From Pseudomonadales bacterium (lineage in GTDB: Bacteria; Pseudomonadota; Gammaproteobacteria; Pseudomonadales; DC-out160), in contig JAHRWA010000074.1 in the NCBI GenBank assembly GCA_019090455.1, positions 190,038 to 254,037 on the forward strand: a stretch of DNA of 64,000 nucleotides, read 5' to 3'. A program made the translations under genes and the position numbers. Positions 49,353 through 58,401 of this stretch are shown piece after piece (position 1 is the first letter of the stretch; every line of letters starts with the position of its first letter). The notes under the pieces are model-generated. The model made no database searches. It worked only from the letters and a program-made list of their open reading frames with translations, and was not told the DNA's origin.

Positions 49353-50786
49353 ATGTCTTATCGCCGTTATATCTTTATGCTCTGCTTATTCGGGTTGTCA
49401 GTTTCGTCAATGGCAACCTCCTCATTAGTGCATGCTGCGATACCCAGTGTTGATGCCACCGGAAAGCTGTTCCCTTCTTTAACGCCTGTTCCCTCATTAG
49501 CTCCAATGCTAAAACAGGTAAATCCCGCCGTTGTGAATATCTCAACGTATTCTATTCAGCAGTCTAGACAGAACCCTTTATTAAACGATCCCTTCTTCCG
49601 GCACTTTTTTAATATACCGGATCGAGAGCGTCATCAGCGACAACCCAGCAATAGGCGAGCCACCAAGAGACAACAAAGTGCAGGTTCGGGTGTCATCTTA
49701 AACGCAGAAGATGGGATCGTTATGACTAATTACCACGTGATTAAAGGGGCGGATGAAATCCAAGTGTCACTGGTGGATGGCCGTAGCTATGAGGCAACTT
49801 TGTTAGGGTCAGATCCCGATTTGGATATCGCCATTTTGTCGATACAAGGCAATGATCTAACGGCGGTTCCGGTCTCCGATTCTAGTCGTCTTGAGGTGGG
49901 TGATTTTGTGGTGGCGATTGGTAACCCTTTCGGTTTAGGGCAAACGGTGACGACGGGTATTGTTAGCGCTCTTGGTCGTAGTGGTCTTGGAATCGAAGGC
50001 TATGAGAATTTTATTCAAACCGATGCCTCTATTAACCCCGGTAACTCAGGCGGTGCTTTAGTGGATCTAAGGGGGCAGCTAGTAGGAATAAACACAGCGA
50101 TTATTGCCCCTGCCGGGGGCAATGTGGGTATTGGTTTTGCCATTCCTATCAATATGGCGAAAGCCAGTATGGATCAAATTCTTACGCATGGTGAAGTGAA
50201 TCGCGGTCAAATTGGAGTTGAAATTCAAGATGTCACTGCCGAATTGCGTCAAGCATTTGGATTCAAGAATGGGCAATTGGGTGTTCTAATTACCAATGTA
50301 GTACCGGGTTCCGCAGCTGAAAGTGCGGGACTATTGCCGGGAGACTTAGTGTTGAAAGTGGATGGACAAGCGACGAAATCCACAGGCCAGTTGCGTAGCT
50401 TGATCGGGATGAAAGCAATAGGCGAGAAAGTGAAGTTGTCACTATTGCGAGAAGGAAAGAAGAAGTCGGTAATCGTAAAGGTCAAAGATCCAAGTACCAT
50501 AAAGGTTATGAACAAAGGGATACACCCTTTACTAGAGGGCGTTAGTTTGAAAAATAATGAGGATGGTCAAGGCGTTATCGTTGCGCAGATGACACGCCGA
50601 TCTATTGCGGCTAACAGTGGTCTCAGACCGGGTGACATTATCGTTGCAGCCAATAAACGAAGAACTGTCGATTTGAGATCTTTAAAGCAAGCATTGAAAA
50701 GAAGCCCGTCTTCACTCTTGCTACAGTCTTCACTCTTGCTACAAATAGTGCGAGGTGGTGGCTCCTTTTATCTTGTGATACGTTAA
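49353..50786 (+). CDS. degQ: DegQ/HtrA-type periplasmic serine protease
   Basis: 477 residues. A signal peptide (about 1-28) precedes the trypsin-like domain with catalytic H128 (TNYHVI), D158 (DLDIA) and S232 (GNSGGA). A basic, Gln/Arg-rich insert (RQPSNRRATKRQQ) lies before it. Two PDZ domains follow (about 270-370 and 385-475), the second with GVIVAQMTRRSIAANSGLRPGDII. It degrades and chaperones misfolded envelope proteins. An 18-bp in-frame duplication near the end adds SSLLLQ. Confidence 0.92.
   Translation: MSYRRYIFMLCLFGLSVSSMATSSLVHAAIPSVDATGKLFPSLTPVPSLAPMLKQVNPAVVNISTYSIQQSRQNPLLNDPFFRHFFNIPDRERHQRQPSNRRATKRQQSAGSGVILNAEDGIVMTNYHVIKGADEIQVSLVDGRSYEATLLGSDPDLDIAILSIQGNDLTAVPVSDSSRLEVGDFVVAIGNPFGLGQTVTTGIVSALGRSGLGIEGYENFIQTDASINPGNSGGALVDLRGQLVGINTAIIAPAGGNVGIGFAIPINMAKASMDQILTHGEVNRGQIGVEIQDVTAELRQAFGFKNGQLGVLITNVVPGSAAESAGLLPGDLVLKVDGQATKSTGQLRSLIGMKAIGEKVKLSLLREGKKKSVIVKVKDPSTIKVMNKGIHPLLEGVSLKNNEDGQGVIVAQMTRRSIAANSGLRPGDIIVAANKRRTVDLRSLKQALKRSPSSLLLQSSLLLQIVRGGGSFYLVIR
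50709..50744. repeat. 18-bp in-frame tandem duplication in degQ
   Basis: TCTTCACTCTTGCTACAG at 50709-50726 is repeated at 50727-50744 with a single base change. It duplicates SSLLLQ in the second PDZ domain, in the last strand region. Confidence 0.9.
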
Positions 50787-50811
50787 TTTCTCTGGTGTGG
50801 TAAAACTTTAC

Positions 50812-50854
50812 CTTGGTTTCAACTAGTCAGTGAAACCAAGATAGGGATTTTTTT
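50812..50854 (+). terminator. Hairpin downstream of degQ
   Basis: CTTGGTTTCA at 50812-50821 pairs with TGAAACCAAG at 50831-50840 (ten bp, nine-base loop), and a run of seven T begins eight bases later. The spacing makes the terminator suboptimal but plausible. Confidence 0.6.
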
Positions 50855-50889
50855 AGATGGCGCGAAATATTCTACTTTATCTCATGCCG

Positions 50890-51006
50890 TTATTTTTGAT
50901 GACTAATCGCAAAGCCCGAGCCAATCACGTAGAAGGCATCATTCAAAGCTAGTATGTTGCCGAGGCTATGTTCTTGAGCTGCTTCGTTACCAAAGGTTTC
51001 TTTTTA
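50890..51006 (-). pseudogene. Remnant of an emrB 3' end
   Basis: The minus strand reads LGNILALNDAFYVIGSGFAIS then a stop at 50890, between stops 117 bases apart. It matches the end of the intact EmrB at 53646 (ILAFNDAFYVIGSGFAIS). At DNA level 50904-50956 matches 53696-53748 at 48 of 53 positions, including 26 in a row. The rest of the gene is missing, so it is a decayed or displaced fragment of a related transporter. Confidence 0.75.
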
Positions 51007-51202
51007 ACAAGTCACTCGCCTTTTAATTGAAATTCGCTTTTGTGATTCTCCTTTTGCTAAATCAGTATTTAAAAAATTGGAAATACTTTAGCTTTGAAGA
51101 GTTTACTCATTTTCTTGAAATGGACCTATAATCAGATGAGTCCATTGGCTTAAAAAGTCTTCTCGAGTGAATTTATTTGATCCCACAAAGGAAAGTAGAT
51201 TG

Positions 51203-52648
51203 ATGTTTAATAAGTCTTTATCCCTGCTCTGTATCATCCTTGTGTCTTCATTACTCAGCAATTGCGGTAGTGACGGAACCACTCCAATTAATGAATCAGA
51301 AACAGGTGTCATATCCATTGCCCCAGAAGTAGAAGGTGTCATAGAAGACATTAGAGATGCTGGAGGAGAGGTGGTATATCGGGGGATTGCATCATCGATG
51401 AGGTCTACCTTTGGTGTCGATGTATATTCTATATCGGTGGGTAATGATGGCATCAGTATCATGGTCTATGAAAATAATACGGATGCCAGCCTAGCGGTGA
51501 ATGGCATCAGTTCGGATGGGGAGACAATCACAATTCAACAGGATGATGGAAGCACATTCTCCATTACTTTATCCAACACTCCTCATTTCTATTCTTCCGA
51601 TAATTTAATAATTCTCTACATGGGAGATACACCGGAAGTCACTTTAATTCTCGAGCAATTATATGGACAGCAGTTTGCAGGAGGAACAAGTACATCACAA
51701 TGTTTAAACGTGACTGAAGAGATCCAGGCTTTTCCCGTTGAGAATAGAGAAGTATCCCTTAATGCTGATCAGTTTCGATCAGATGTTGAATTCATTTCGC
51801 AAGCTCGCCCCATGGGATCGGATCACTACTTAGCTGTACAGGCTCTTTGTTCAGAGAGATTGGCTTCCCTCGGTTTTGAGGTTGAACATCATGACTATGG
51901 CAGTGGCACTAATATCATTGGCGTCAAGCAGGGTGTCAAATCTCCCAATCGGAGAGTGTTACTATCCGCCCATTATGATGCTGTTGACAGTTGCCCTGGG
52001 GCTGATGATAACGCTTCGGGAATCGCAGGCGTACTGGAAGCAGCTAGAATTCTCTCCTTAGAGAGTCATGATAAAACACTAGTGGTTGCCTGTTGGGACG
52101 AAGAGGAAAAAGGAAAGCTAGGTTCAACTGCTTATGCAACAAGGGAAAAGGAAGCGGATAAAGACATTGAAATTGCATTTGTATTTGAAATGATTGGTTA
52201 CACGAGTAACGAAGAAAACTCGCAGTCATTACCCCCCGGGATAGATTTACGGTTTCCTGATGAAATCGCCAAATTAGCGGATAATAAATTTATTGGAGAT
52301 TTTATATTAACGGTATCAGATGAGGACGCTGGGCATCATAGATCAACCCTATCCGAACTTGCTGTACTCAATGAACTACCAATATTCAATTTTGAACTCA
52401 CGTGCATAGAAAAAAACGATGAGGAATTTGCGAACCTTCAACGCTCTGATCATAGTTCTTTCTGGCAACAGCATTATCCTTCAATTATGCTTACCGATAC
52501 GGCAAATTACAGAAACCCTTACTATCATTGCGGTTCGAGTGATGCATCGGATCTTGATGATATCCCGGAACATCTAAATTATGAATTTGGAATGAAAGTA
52601 ATAAAAGTGACAACCCTAACGATAGAAGAAGCACTGATAGATCGTTAG
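51203..52648 (+). CDS. M28-family metallopeptidase, exported
   Basis: 481 residues from the ATG at 51203, preceded by AGGAAAG. The start is lipoprotein-like (LLCIILVSSLLSNC) although Asn before Cys is unusual. After a roughly 180-residue N-terminal domain, the peptidase domain has the zinc ligands: SAHYDAV, GADDNASG, WDEEEKGKLGS and RSDHSSFW. The family removes N-terminal amino acids or similar. It diverges from degQ's far end and has no partner gene in an operon. Confidence 0.82.
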   Translation: MFNKSLSLLCIILVSSLLSNCGSDGTTPINESETGVISIAPEVEGVIEDIRDAGGEVVYRGIASSMRSTFGVDVYSISVGNDGISIMVYENNTDASLAVNGISSDGETITIQQDDGSTFSITLSNTPHFYSSDNLIILYMGDTPEVTLILEQLYGQQFAGGTSTSQCLNVTEEIQAFPVENREVSLNADQFRSDVEFISQARPMGSDHYLAVQALCSERLASLGFEVEHHDYGSGTNIIGVKQGVKSPNRRVLLSAHYDAVDSCPGADDNASGIAGVLEAARILSLESHDKTLVVACWDEEEKGKLGSTAYATREKEADKDIEIAFVFEMIGYTSNEENSQSLPPGIDLRFPDEIAKLADNKFIGDFILTVSDEDAGHHRSTLSELAVLNELPIFNFELTCIEKNDEEFANLQRSDHSSFWQQHYPSIMLTDTANYRNPYYHCGSSDASDLDDIPEHLNYEFGMKVIKVTTLTIEEALIDR

Positions 52649-52696
52649 GGTAAGCTATAGGGGGCTAGTTAATGATTGTGACTGTCAGCTTCAAAT

Positions 52697-53572
52697 TCAT
52701 TTCCAGTTAAAGCTAAACTCTTTTTTCTCTACCTGCTTAGTGACGCCTGTGGGAGTATCAACGCTAGTTGATGTTTCAACGCTTACTGTCACGGGTTTTA
52801 AAGTGCTTGGATCAACAAGAGCAATGGTAAGGATTGATTGCTTCACGTTATCTAATTTATCCATGTCATCGATACGCTGCTGTTTTTGATCGAATTCAGA
52901 AAGCATCTTCTTCGAAAGCTGCTGTATCGATTCTTTAAACTGTTCATTACTGGCAATGGTGCTTTGAACGATTCTCGCATTTTTCGATCCGCCATACTGG
53001 CTGTGGTATTCAGTTTTTGTCACTTGTGGGTACTTTAGCCCGGCAATTTCAATATTGGTTGTTTCTATTAACGGGCTATCACTTTGAATATCGAGGTCTA
53101 CCCAATTACACACCCAGTAGCACCATCTCTCTATAGACTTTACTTTCATTAGCGAGATCATTTGTGGAGCTTTTAAAGCTTCCGCGTATTGAGGGTTTGG
53201 GATTAATGATGCGAGCTGTGATAAATAGCCATCGAAATCGACTACTTCGATGATATTGCCTTTTTGATCAACATTGATGTTAGGTATTAAAAAGGCAGCA
53301 GAAAGATGAGGGGATTGACGTTTTGTTTCTTCTGAAATTGTTTGGCCATTAAAGGTCATGACGTTAATGTTGGTTTGAGAGATGAGGTATCCCGACTTAT
53401 TTTGGGAAGAACTTATTAGATACTGTGCTGTGATGCTAGAGCCGTTTTTTGTCATTTTTTCAGAGACGACCACTTCTGAATTTTTCCAATTAAATGAGAG
53501 TTGCTCCTCTGATACGGCGAGGTTAGTCAATATTAGAAAATAGGCCATTGCTAGGAATTTTATTTTTTGCAA
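52697..53572 (-). CDS. Hypothetical exported protein with repeated SFNWK ends
   Basis: 291 residues with a signal peptide (MAYFLILTNLAVS). The mature N-terminus EEQLSFNWK and the extreme C-terminus KKEFSFNWK share a motif. The middle is beta-rich, with a Trp-Cys region (RWCYWVCNWVD, two Cys) and a coiled-coil part before the end. No known family was recognised. It lies on the minus strand upstream of nothing in operon; the EmrB gene follows on the same strand at a distance. Confidence 0.55.
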   Translation of the reverse strand: MQKIKFLAMAYFLILTNLAVSEEQLSFNWKNSEVVVSEKMTKNGSSITAQYLISSSQNKSGYLISQTNINVMTFNGQTISEETKRQSPHLSAAFLIPNINVDQKGNIIEVVDFDGYLSQLASLIPNPQYAEALKAPQMISLMKVKSIERWCYWVCNWVDLDIQSDSPLIETTNIEIAGLKYPQVTKTEYHSQYGGSKNARIVQSTIASNEQFKESIQQLSKKMLSEFDQKQQRIDDMDKLDNVKQSILTIALVDPSTLKPVTVSVETSTSVDTPTGVTKQVEKKEFSFNWK

Positions 53573-53645
53573 TTGAGTGTTCCTTTATTTTATTGAGTTG
53601 ATGTAAGCAATTCGATTCAGGTTTTTATATCTCATGGCCTACTCG

Positions 53646-55217
53646 TTATGATGGTTCTATTTGCGGTTTTTTCATTAAGGCAATAAAGACCAAGCTAATG
53701 GCAAAGCCAGAGCCAATCACGTAGAAGGCATCATTAAAGGCAAGTATGGTACTTTCGCGACGGGCCACAGCATCGATGGCGCGTAATGCTTGCTCGTGAG
53801 CGAGGACGGAGTCAGCTCCAAGATTTGAAAAATAAGCTTCTAGTTGTTGTAATCTTTCCACGGTTGCGGGAGCGTAGAGTGATACAGATTCGAGAATATG
53901 GTTAGAGTGGAATTGTTCGCGTAATGAGAGAAAAGTCGCTAGCATTGCGATACCCACAGACCCGCCCAGATTGCGCATCACGTTAAATAATCCCGATGCC
54001 GAGCCCACCTGTTCTTGCTCGATTCCAGCGGTAGCGATAACCGACAGCGGCACCATCATGAATGGCATACCGATGCCTCGGATGACGTGAGGCAGGAGAA
54101 TGTGATCATAGCCATAGTCGGCGCTCATATGAATATTGAGCAAACAACTCAGACCAAAAATGGTAGCGCCGATGGCTAATAAAATCCGCAGATCAACGAC
54201 CTTCATGAGGCGCAGCACGATGGGGACCACTATCAATTGCGGTAGTCCCACCCACATCATCACTTGCCCAATTTGCATGGCGTTGTAGCCTTGCACTTGG
54301 GTCAGATAGAGTGGCATGACAAAAACGGACCCGTACAGGCCTAATCCTAATAAGACATTCACGCCATTGGCTAAGCCAAAATTTCGACGCGTCATCAGTC
54401 GCAAGTTAATGAAAGGGTTCTTATGGCGTAATTCGATATAAATAAAAGCACCTAAGGCAAACACAGCTAAAATAGTGCCACGAACAATAAAGTCAGATTC
54501 AAACCAGTCCTTACGATTACCTTCTTCGAGAACAATTTCCATTGCACCTAAACCCACAGCCATGGCCAATATTCCATACCAGTCCCCATTTTTGAGTAAA
54601 TGCAGCTGCGGTTTGGTAGGAGTCAAACCACGCCAAAGAATGATAAACATGATAGAGGTGGGAATAATTTGTAGATAAAAAATGGTTTGCCAACCGAAGT
54701 TTTCAGACAGGTAGCCACCCAACGTGGGGCCTATAGTGGGAGCTTGTGTGGCAGTGAGGGCAAAGAGTCCCATCCCGATCGCTTGTTTGCTGGGAGGTAA
54801 CAACGTCAGGATGATAGTAAAGGACAGCGGAATCAATGCACCGCCGAAAAGACCGGCTAATGCGCGGAACACCAACATGGACTCTAGGTTCCAAGCGATG
54901 GCGCAAGACAGAGTGGCAATCATGAATAATGCGACGTTCCAAAGAATGTAGCGGCGTAACCCCAGTACCGACGCAATCCAACCAGTAATCGGTATGACGA
55001 TAATTTCAGTGGTGAGGTAGGCGGTGGAAATGAAAGAGCCTTCTTCCAGAGTGGCCGATAGTGCACCCTGAATATCTTTCAAAGAGGCATTGGTGATGTG
55101 GATGTTCAGTACGGCAATAAAGGCACCGAGCACGCCACCGAAGACCGTTATCCAGGTGCCAAGAGAGACGGCATCGGAGTCCGGTGTTACTGCAACGTTC
55201 GCATTAGTGTCAGTCAT
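53646..55217 (-). CDS. emrB: EmrB/QacA-type drug:H+ antiporter (DHA2 family)
   Basis: 523-residue inner-membrane protein with 14 predicted helices of the major facilitator superfamily. ALAGLFGGALIPLS and VTQAPTIGPTLGG-type motif C sequence (ATQAPTIGPTLGGYLSENFGW) identify an antiporter. It works with an EmrA-type fusion protein to extrude hydrophobic drugs or uncouplers. It begins two bases after emrA ends, so the pair is an operon; no outer-membrane TolC-type gene is adjacent. A degraded second copy of its end lies at 50890. Confidence 0.9.
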   Translation of the reverse strand: MTDTNANVAVTPDSDAVSLGTWITVFGGVLGAFIAVLNIHITNASLKDIQGALSATLEEGSFISTAYLTTEIIVIPITGWIASVLGLRRYILWNVALFMIATLSCAIAWNLESMLVFRALAGLFGGALIPLSFTIILTLLPPSKQAIGMGLFALTATQAPTIGPTLGGYLSENFGWQTIFYLQIIPTSIMFIILWRGLTPTKPQLHLLKNGDWYGILAMAVGLGAMEIVLEEGNRKDWFESDFIVRGTILAVFALGAFIYIELRHKNPFINLRLMTRRNFGLANGVNVLLGLGLYGSVFVMPLYLTQVQGYNAMQIGQVMMWVGLPQLIVVPIVLRLMKVVDLRILLAIGATIFGLSCLLNIHMSADYGYDHILLPHVIRGIGMPFMMVPLSVIATAGIEQEQVGSASGLFNVMRNLGGSVGIAMLATFLSLREQFHSNHILESVSLYAPATVERLQQLEAYFSNLGADSVLAHEQALRAIDAVARRESTILAFNDAFYVIGSGFAISLVFIALMKKPQIEPS

Positions 55218-55218
55218 A

Positions 55219-56280
55219 TCATTCAGCAGTGCTTAATGATACGAGGTCCGACTCATCTTCAATGCTGCGTGTATCAACTTCTACTGCAACCGACATGCCT
55301 GAGCGTAGACGTTTCACTAGGGGATTATTCTTATCGAGAATTATTTTTACCGGTACTCGCTGTACGATTTTGGTAAAGTTGCCGGTGGCGTTGTCAGGAG
55401 GTAGAAGACTGAATTCAGCACCGCTGGCAGGGGATAAGCTTTCGACAACGCCATCAATGGATTCATCAAAGGCATCGACAGTCACTACGGCTTTTTGACC
55501 GGCGTTCATATTTTTAAGTTGCGTTTCTTTGAAGTTGGCGATTACCCATGCCTCGTCCAATGAGACAATTGCCATCTTGCGAGCACCCACCTGAATATAC
55601 TCGCCTTTCTCAACGTGTTTAGCGCCGACGATACCCGCTCTCGGGGCGCGAATATCGGAAAGGTATAGTGCGATTTGAGCCAATCTGACTTCGGCTTTTG
55701 CGTGGGATATATCGGCATGAACCTCACCTTTTTCGGCGGCAAGGACTTGTATTTGTGCCTTAGCGGCAGTGAGGTTTGCTTGAGTACGGCTGAGTTCAGC
55801 TTTGGCTCGATCCACATCTGTCAGCGCATGATCGTAAGCTTGCTTCTGAGCAAAACCTTTGTCCTTCAGCGTTTCAGCGCGTGTTTGGTCTAGCTGTGTG
55901 CGTGTTAAGTCGGATGTTGCTGCGCGGACTTCTGCGGATTTGGCCGCGATGTTGGCATGTTGCAAAGCGTTCTGCGTATCCAGGCGAACAAGGCTAGCCT
56001 CTGCGCTTGATACCTCAGCGACAGCACGGGCCAGACGGGCATTAAAGGTTTCTTTTTGCATCGATATTAAAATATCGCCCGTTTCCACGCGCTGATTAGC
56101 GCTGACATTAACTTCTGCCACAATGCCTGGGACCTTGGCGCTGATAACAGTGATATCACCATGAGTGTATGCGTTATCGGTGAACTCCCAGAAACGTCCT
56201 TCTACCCACCAATTTCTGCCCCATAACAAAGCGAATAATAGACCCGTTATGAGGCCTCCGGTCAGAATGATTTTTCGCAT
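55219..56280 (-). CDS. emrA: EmrA-type membrane fusion protein (HlyD family)
   Basis: 353 residues: one N-terminal membrane helix (ILTGGLITGLLFALLW), then the lipoyl half-motif VISAKVPGIVAEVNVSANQRVETGDIL, a long alpha-helical hairpin (about 90-200) and the second lipoyl half with IRAPRAGIVGAKHVEKGEYIQVG. It bridges EmrB to an outer-membrane channel. First gene of the emrAB operon. Confidence 0.9.
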   Translation of the reverse strand: MRKIILTGGLITGLLFALLWGRNWWVEGRFWEFTDNAYTHGDITVISAKVPGIVAEVNVSANQRVETGDILISMQKETFNARLARAVAEVSSAEASLVRLDTQNALQHANIAAKSAEVRAATSDLTRTQLDQTRAETLKDKGFAQKQAYDHALTDVDRAKAELSRTQANLTAAKAQIQVLAAEKGEVHADISHAKAEVRLAQIALYLSDIRAPRAGIVGAKHVEKGEYIQVGARKMAIVSLDEAWVIANFKETQLKNMNAGQKAVVTVDAFDESIDGVVESLSPASGAEFSLLPPDNATGNFTKIVQRVPVKIILDKNNPLVKRLRSGMSVAVEVDTRSIEDESDLVSLSTAE

Positions 56281-56779
56281 ATCTACTTCCGTTTTCTAAA
56301 TTATTTTTAGAATTTAGTCACCGACTTTTAAGGTGAAATCTCATGAGCTAATGTTGGCTGGCGTACCCTATCATCGAACTTATGGGAAATCGACTGGTTT
56401 GTAATTGATGAGCTGACTCGGTGCTGGCTATTGTCTGGGGCGACATAAAAAATAACGTATACAATTCACCATTTTATATTTTTTGTTCTTCTCGGTAGCT
56501 GATGAAGGTGCAGCACCTCATGTTTGCCCTGATAGTGTAACGTGACTGAATTACTTGCTGTTTCTTTAACAGAGGTTCACCAAGTGATTGATCTTGAGTT
56601 GTATCTTATTAAAAGGATGAGCCTGTTTAGCTTAAATATTATTGTTGGTAGATCATCTCTAAATGAGATTGGTGATCTATGCTTAATACAGTTACTACAA
56701 AAATGAGTCGCTAGGAAGGAAGCAGTGAACGTAAAATCGGTTCTTAGCTATTTCGGATATAGATGGGTAATGTATTGAT
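56281..56779. other. Divergent intergenic region between emrA and cheX
   Basis: 499 bp of A+T-rich DNA that must hold the emrAB and cheX promoters. No ORF with a ribosome site, long hairpin or repeat was identified, and no MarR/TetR regulator gene lies here, unlike in many emrAB loci. Confidence 0.5.
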
Positions 56780-57247
56780 ATGGATGTCACTGTAATTAAT
56801 CCTTTTATCTCTAGTTTGTCTGATGTGTTGAATAACATGACAGATCTTGAATATAAGATAGATAAAATTCATTTGAAGACACCTGCTGATAATCCCCGCA
56901 ATGTGACTGGATTTATCGATCTTAGTGCCGAGACCGCGAAGGGATCTTTGGCCATTTGTTTTGACAAAGCCGTTATTCTACAAGTCTATGAGAAATTGTT
57001 AGGGGAAATTGTCACTGAGATTAATGAGGAAGTTGAAGATTGTGTTGGTGAAATTACCAATATGGTGTGCGGATCGGCTAAAGCCTTGTTGGCCGAACAG
57101 GGGCATCAATTAGAACTATCCACACCGACTGTTATTATCGGAGACACTAAAGAGATCCCGCATTTTCAGCCGAAACCGATTATTATCATACCGTTTCTCA
57201 CGGATAACGGTAACTTTCATATTGAAGTGACGCTTAAGACCCAATAG
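56780..57247 (+). CDS. CheX-type chemotaxis phosphatase
   Basis: 155-residue CheC/FliY/CheX-family protein. The catalytic pattern E-x2-N is in CVGEITNMVCGSAK near residues 90-104, single copy as in CheX. The final strands (PKPIIIIPFLTDNGNFHIEV) match the family. It dephosphorylates response-regulator receivers such as CheY~P. No other chemotaxis gene lies in the window. Confidence 0.82.
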   Translation: MDVTVINPFISSLSDVLNNMTDLEYKIDKIHLKTPADNPRNVTGFIDLSAETAKGSLAICFDKAVILQVYEKLLGEIVTEINEEVEDCVGEITNMVCGSAKALLAEQGHQLELSTPTVIIGDTKEIPHFQPKPIIIIPFLTDNGNFHIEVTLKTQ

Positions 57248-57437
57248 TTTGTTCCTAGTAGGCATGTACTGAGTCTTAAGGTAATATTAATCTCAATATT
57301 CGTACATTCACGCTCATCATTGTGATCTGCGTATGTCGGTATTACCATCCAAAATTCATATATCAAGATCTTCTAGTCGCCAAACCCTCTAGTTGATCGG
57401 TATCCACTTTAGACTTTTAAATCGAATAGGAAAATCA

Positions 57438-58310
57438 TTGGAACCTCAAACAAAAGGTTTTTTGTTTGCGACAATTGGTGCGTTAAGCGCCGCGCTTTTT
57501 TTTGTCCCCTACAAGATCGCATTACAATCTACGGAACCGTTGGTCTTTGTGCTTGCTATGTATTTGGCTGGATTCGTTATCGGTTTTATCGGTAGTGTGC
57601 TGAAGCGCGAGCCGATTAGTTTTGACAAGAAAACCTTAGGGGGCGCTATTATCTTTGCGATCCTCTCTGTGGTTGGCAATTTTGCTATCGGTCAATCCAT
57701 GTTGGGTATTGATCCTGCCATTACCGTTGTATTGACTCGCGTACAAGTTATTTTTGTGATGTACATGGGGTGGTTCTTTCTCAAGGAGCGGCTTGCTCCC
57801 CTCTTGGTGCCGGGTGCGATTATTGCGTTGGGAGGTTTTGTTTGGATGAATTACAGTGAGGACATTAGCTTCGACGGTGAGTTTGTTTTCTATCTTTGGG
57901 CTATCGGTTCTGCTTTTTGTTTTGGTGCGAGTCAGGTAATCATGAAAGCCATTATTCATGATATATCCCCCATTACCGTCAATCATCTTCGGCTTCTCAT
58001 CGGGGCAGGTTTACTCGCGCTAATGCCAGGGGTGTTAGAAAGCTTAAAAGCATTAGAGTTTGAAGTGTGGTTGCTGGCGACGGCCTCGGCTTTTTTCGGA
58101 CCGACTATATCGCGACTTTGTCATATGTATTCCATACGTTATATTCCGGTAAGTCAGGCGACGCTTTTTATTTTGTTAACGCCCGTATTCACCATGCTGG
58201 TTTCCTATTTAGTGCTCAATATATTTCCCACGACACAGCAGCTGATCGGCAGTACCATTATTATGTTGGGTATATTCTTACCCTTGGGTCGATTGGTTTG
58301 GCGTCGGTAA
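57438..58310 (+). CDS. EamA/DMT-superfamily transporter
   Basis: 290 residues from a TTG at 57438, which has TAGGAAAA six bases upstream; a TTG at 57393 has none. It has ten predicted helices in two EamA repeats (FLFATIGALSAALFFVPYKIA, and YLWAIGSAFCFGASQVIMKA). Typical substrates are amino acids or metabolites, exported; not determinable here. Confidence 0.82.
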   Translation: MEPQTKGFLFATIGALSAALFFVPYKIALQSTEPLVFVLAMYLAGFVIGFIGSVLKREPISFDKKTLGGAIIFAILSVVGNFAIGQSMLGIDPAITVVLTRVQVIFVMYMGWFFLKERLAPLLVPGAIIALGGFVWMNYSEDISFDGEFVFYLWAIGSAFCFGASQVIMKAIIHDISPITVNHLRLLIGAGLLALMPGVLESLKALEFEVWLLATASAFFGPTISRLCHMYSIRYIPVSQATLFILLTPVFTMLVSYLVLNIFPTTQQLIGSTIIMLGIFLPLGRLVWRR

Positions 58311-58401
58311 GTGTTAGGCGGTACAGAGTCATCTTTAGGTTCAGTCATATTTGTGTTTTATGTTTTTTGAGTTCAATTCGATTTATCATCAGGGGTTAAA
58401 A

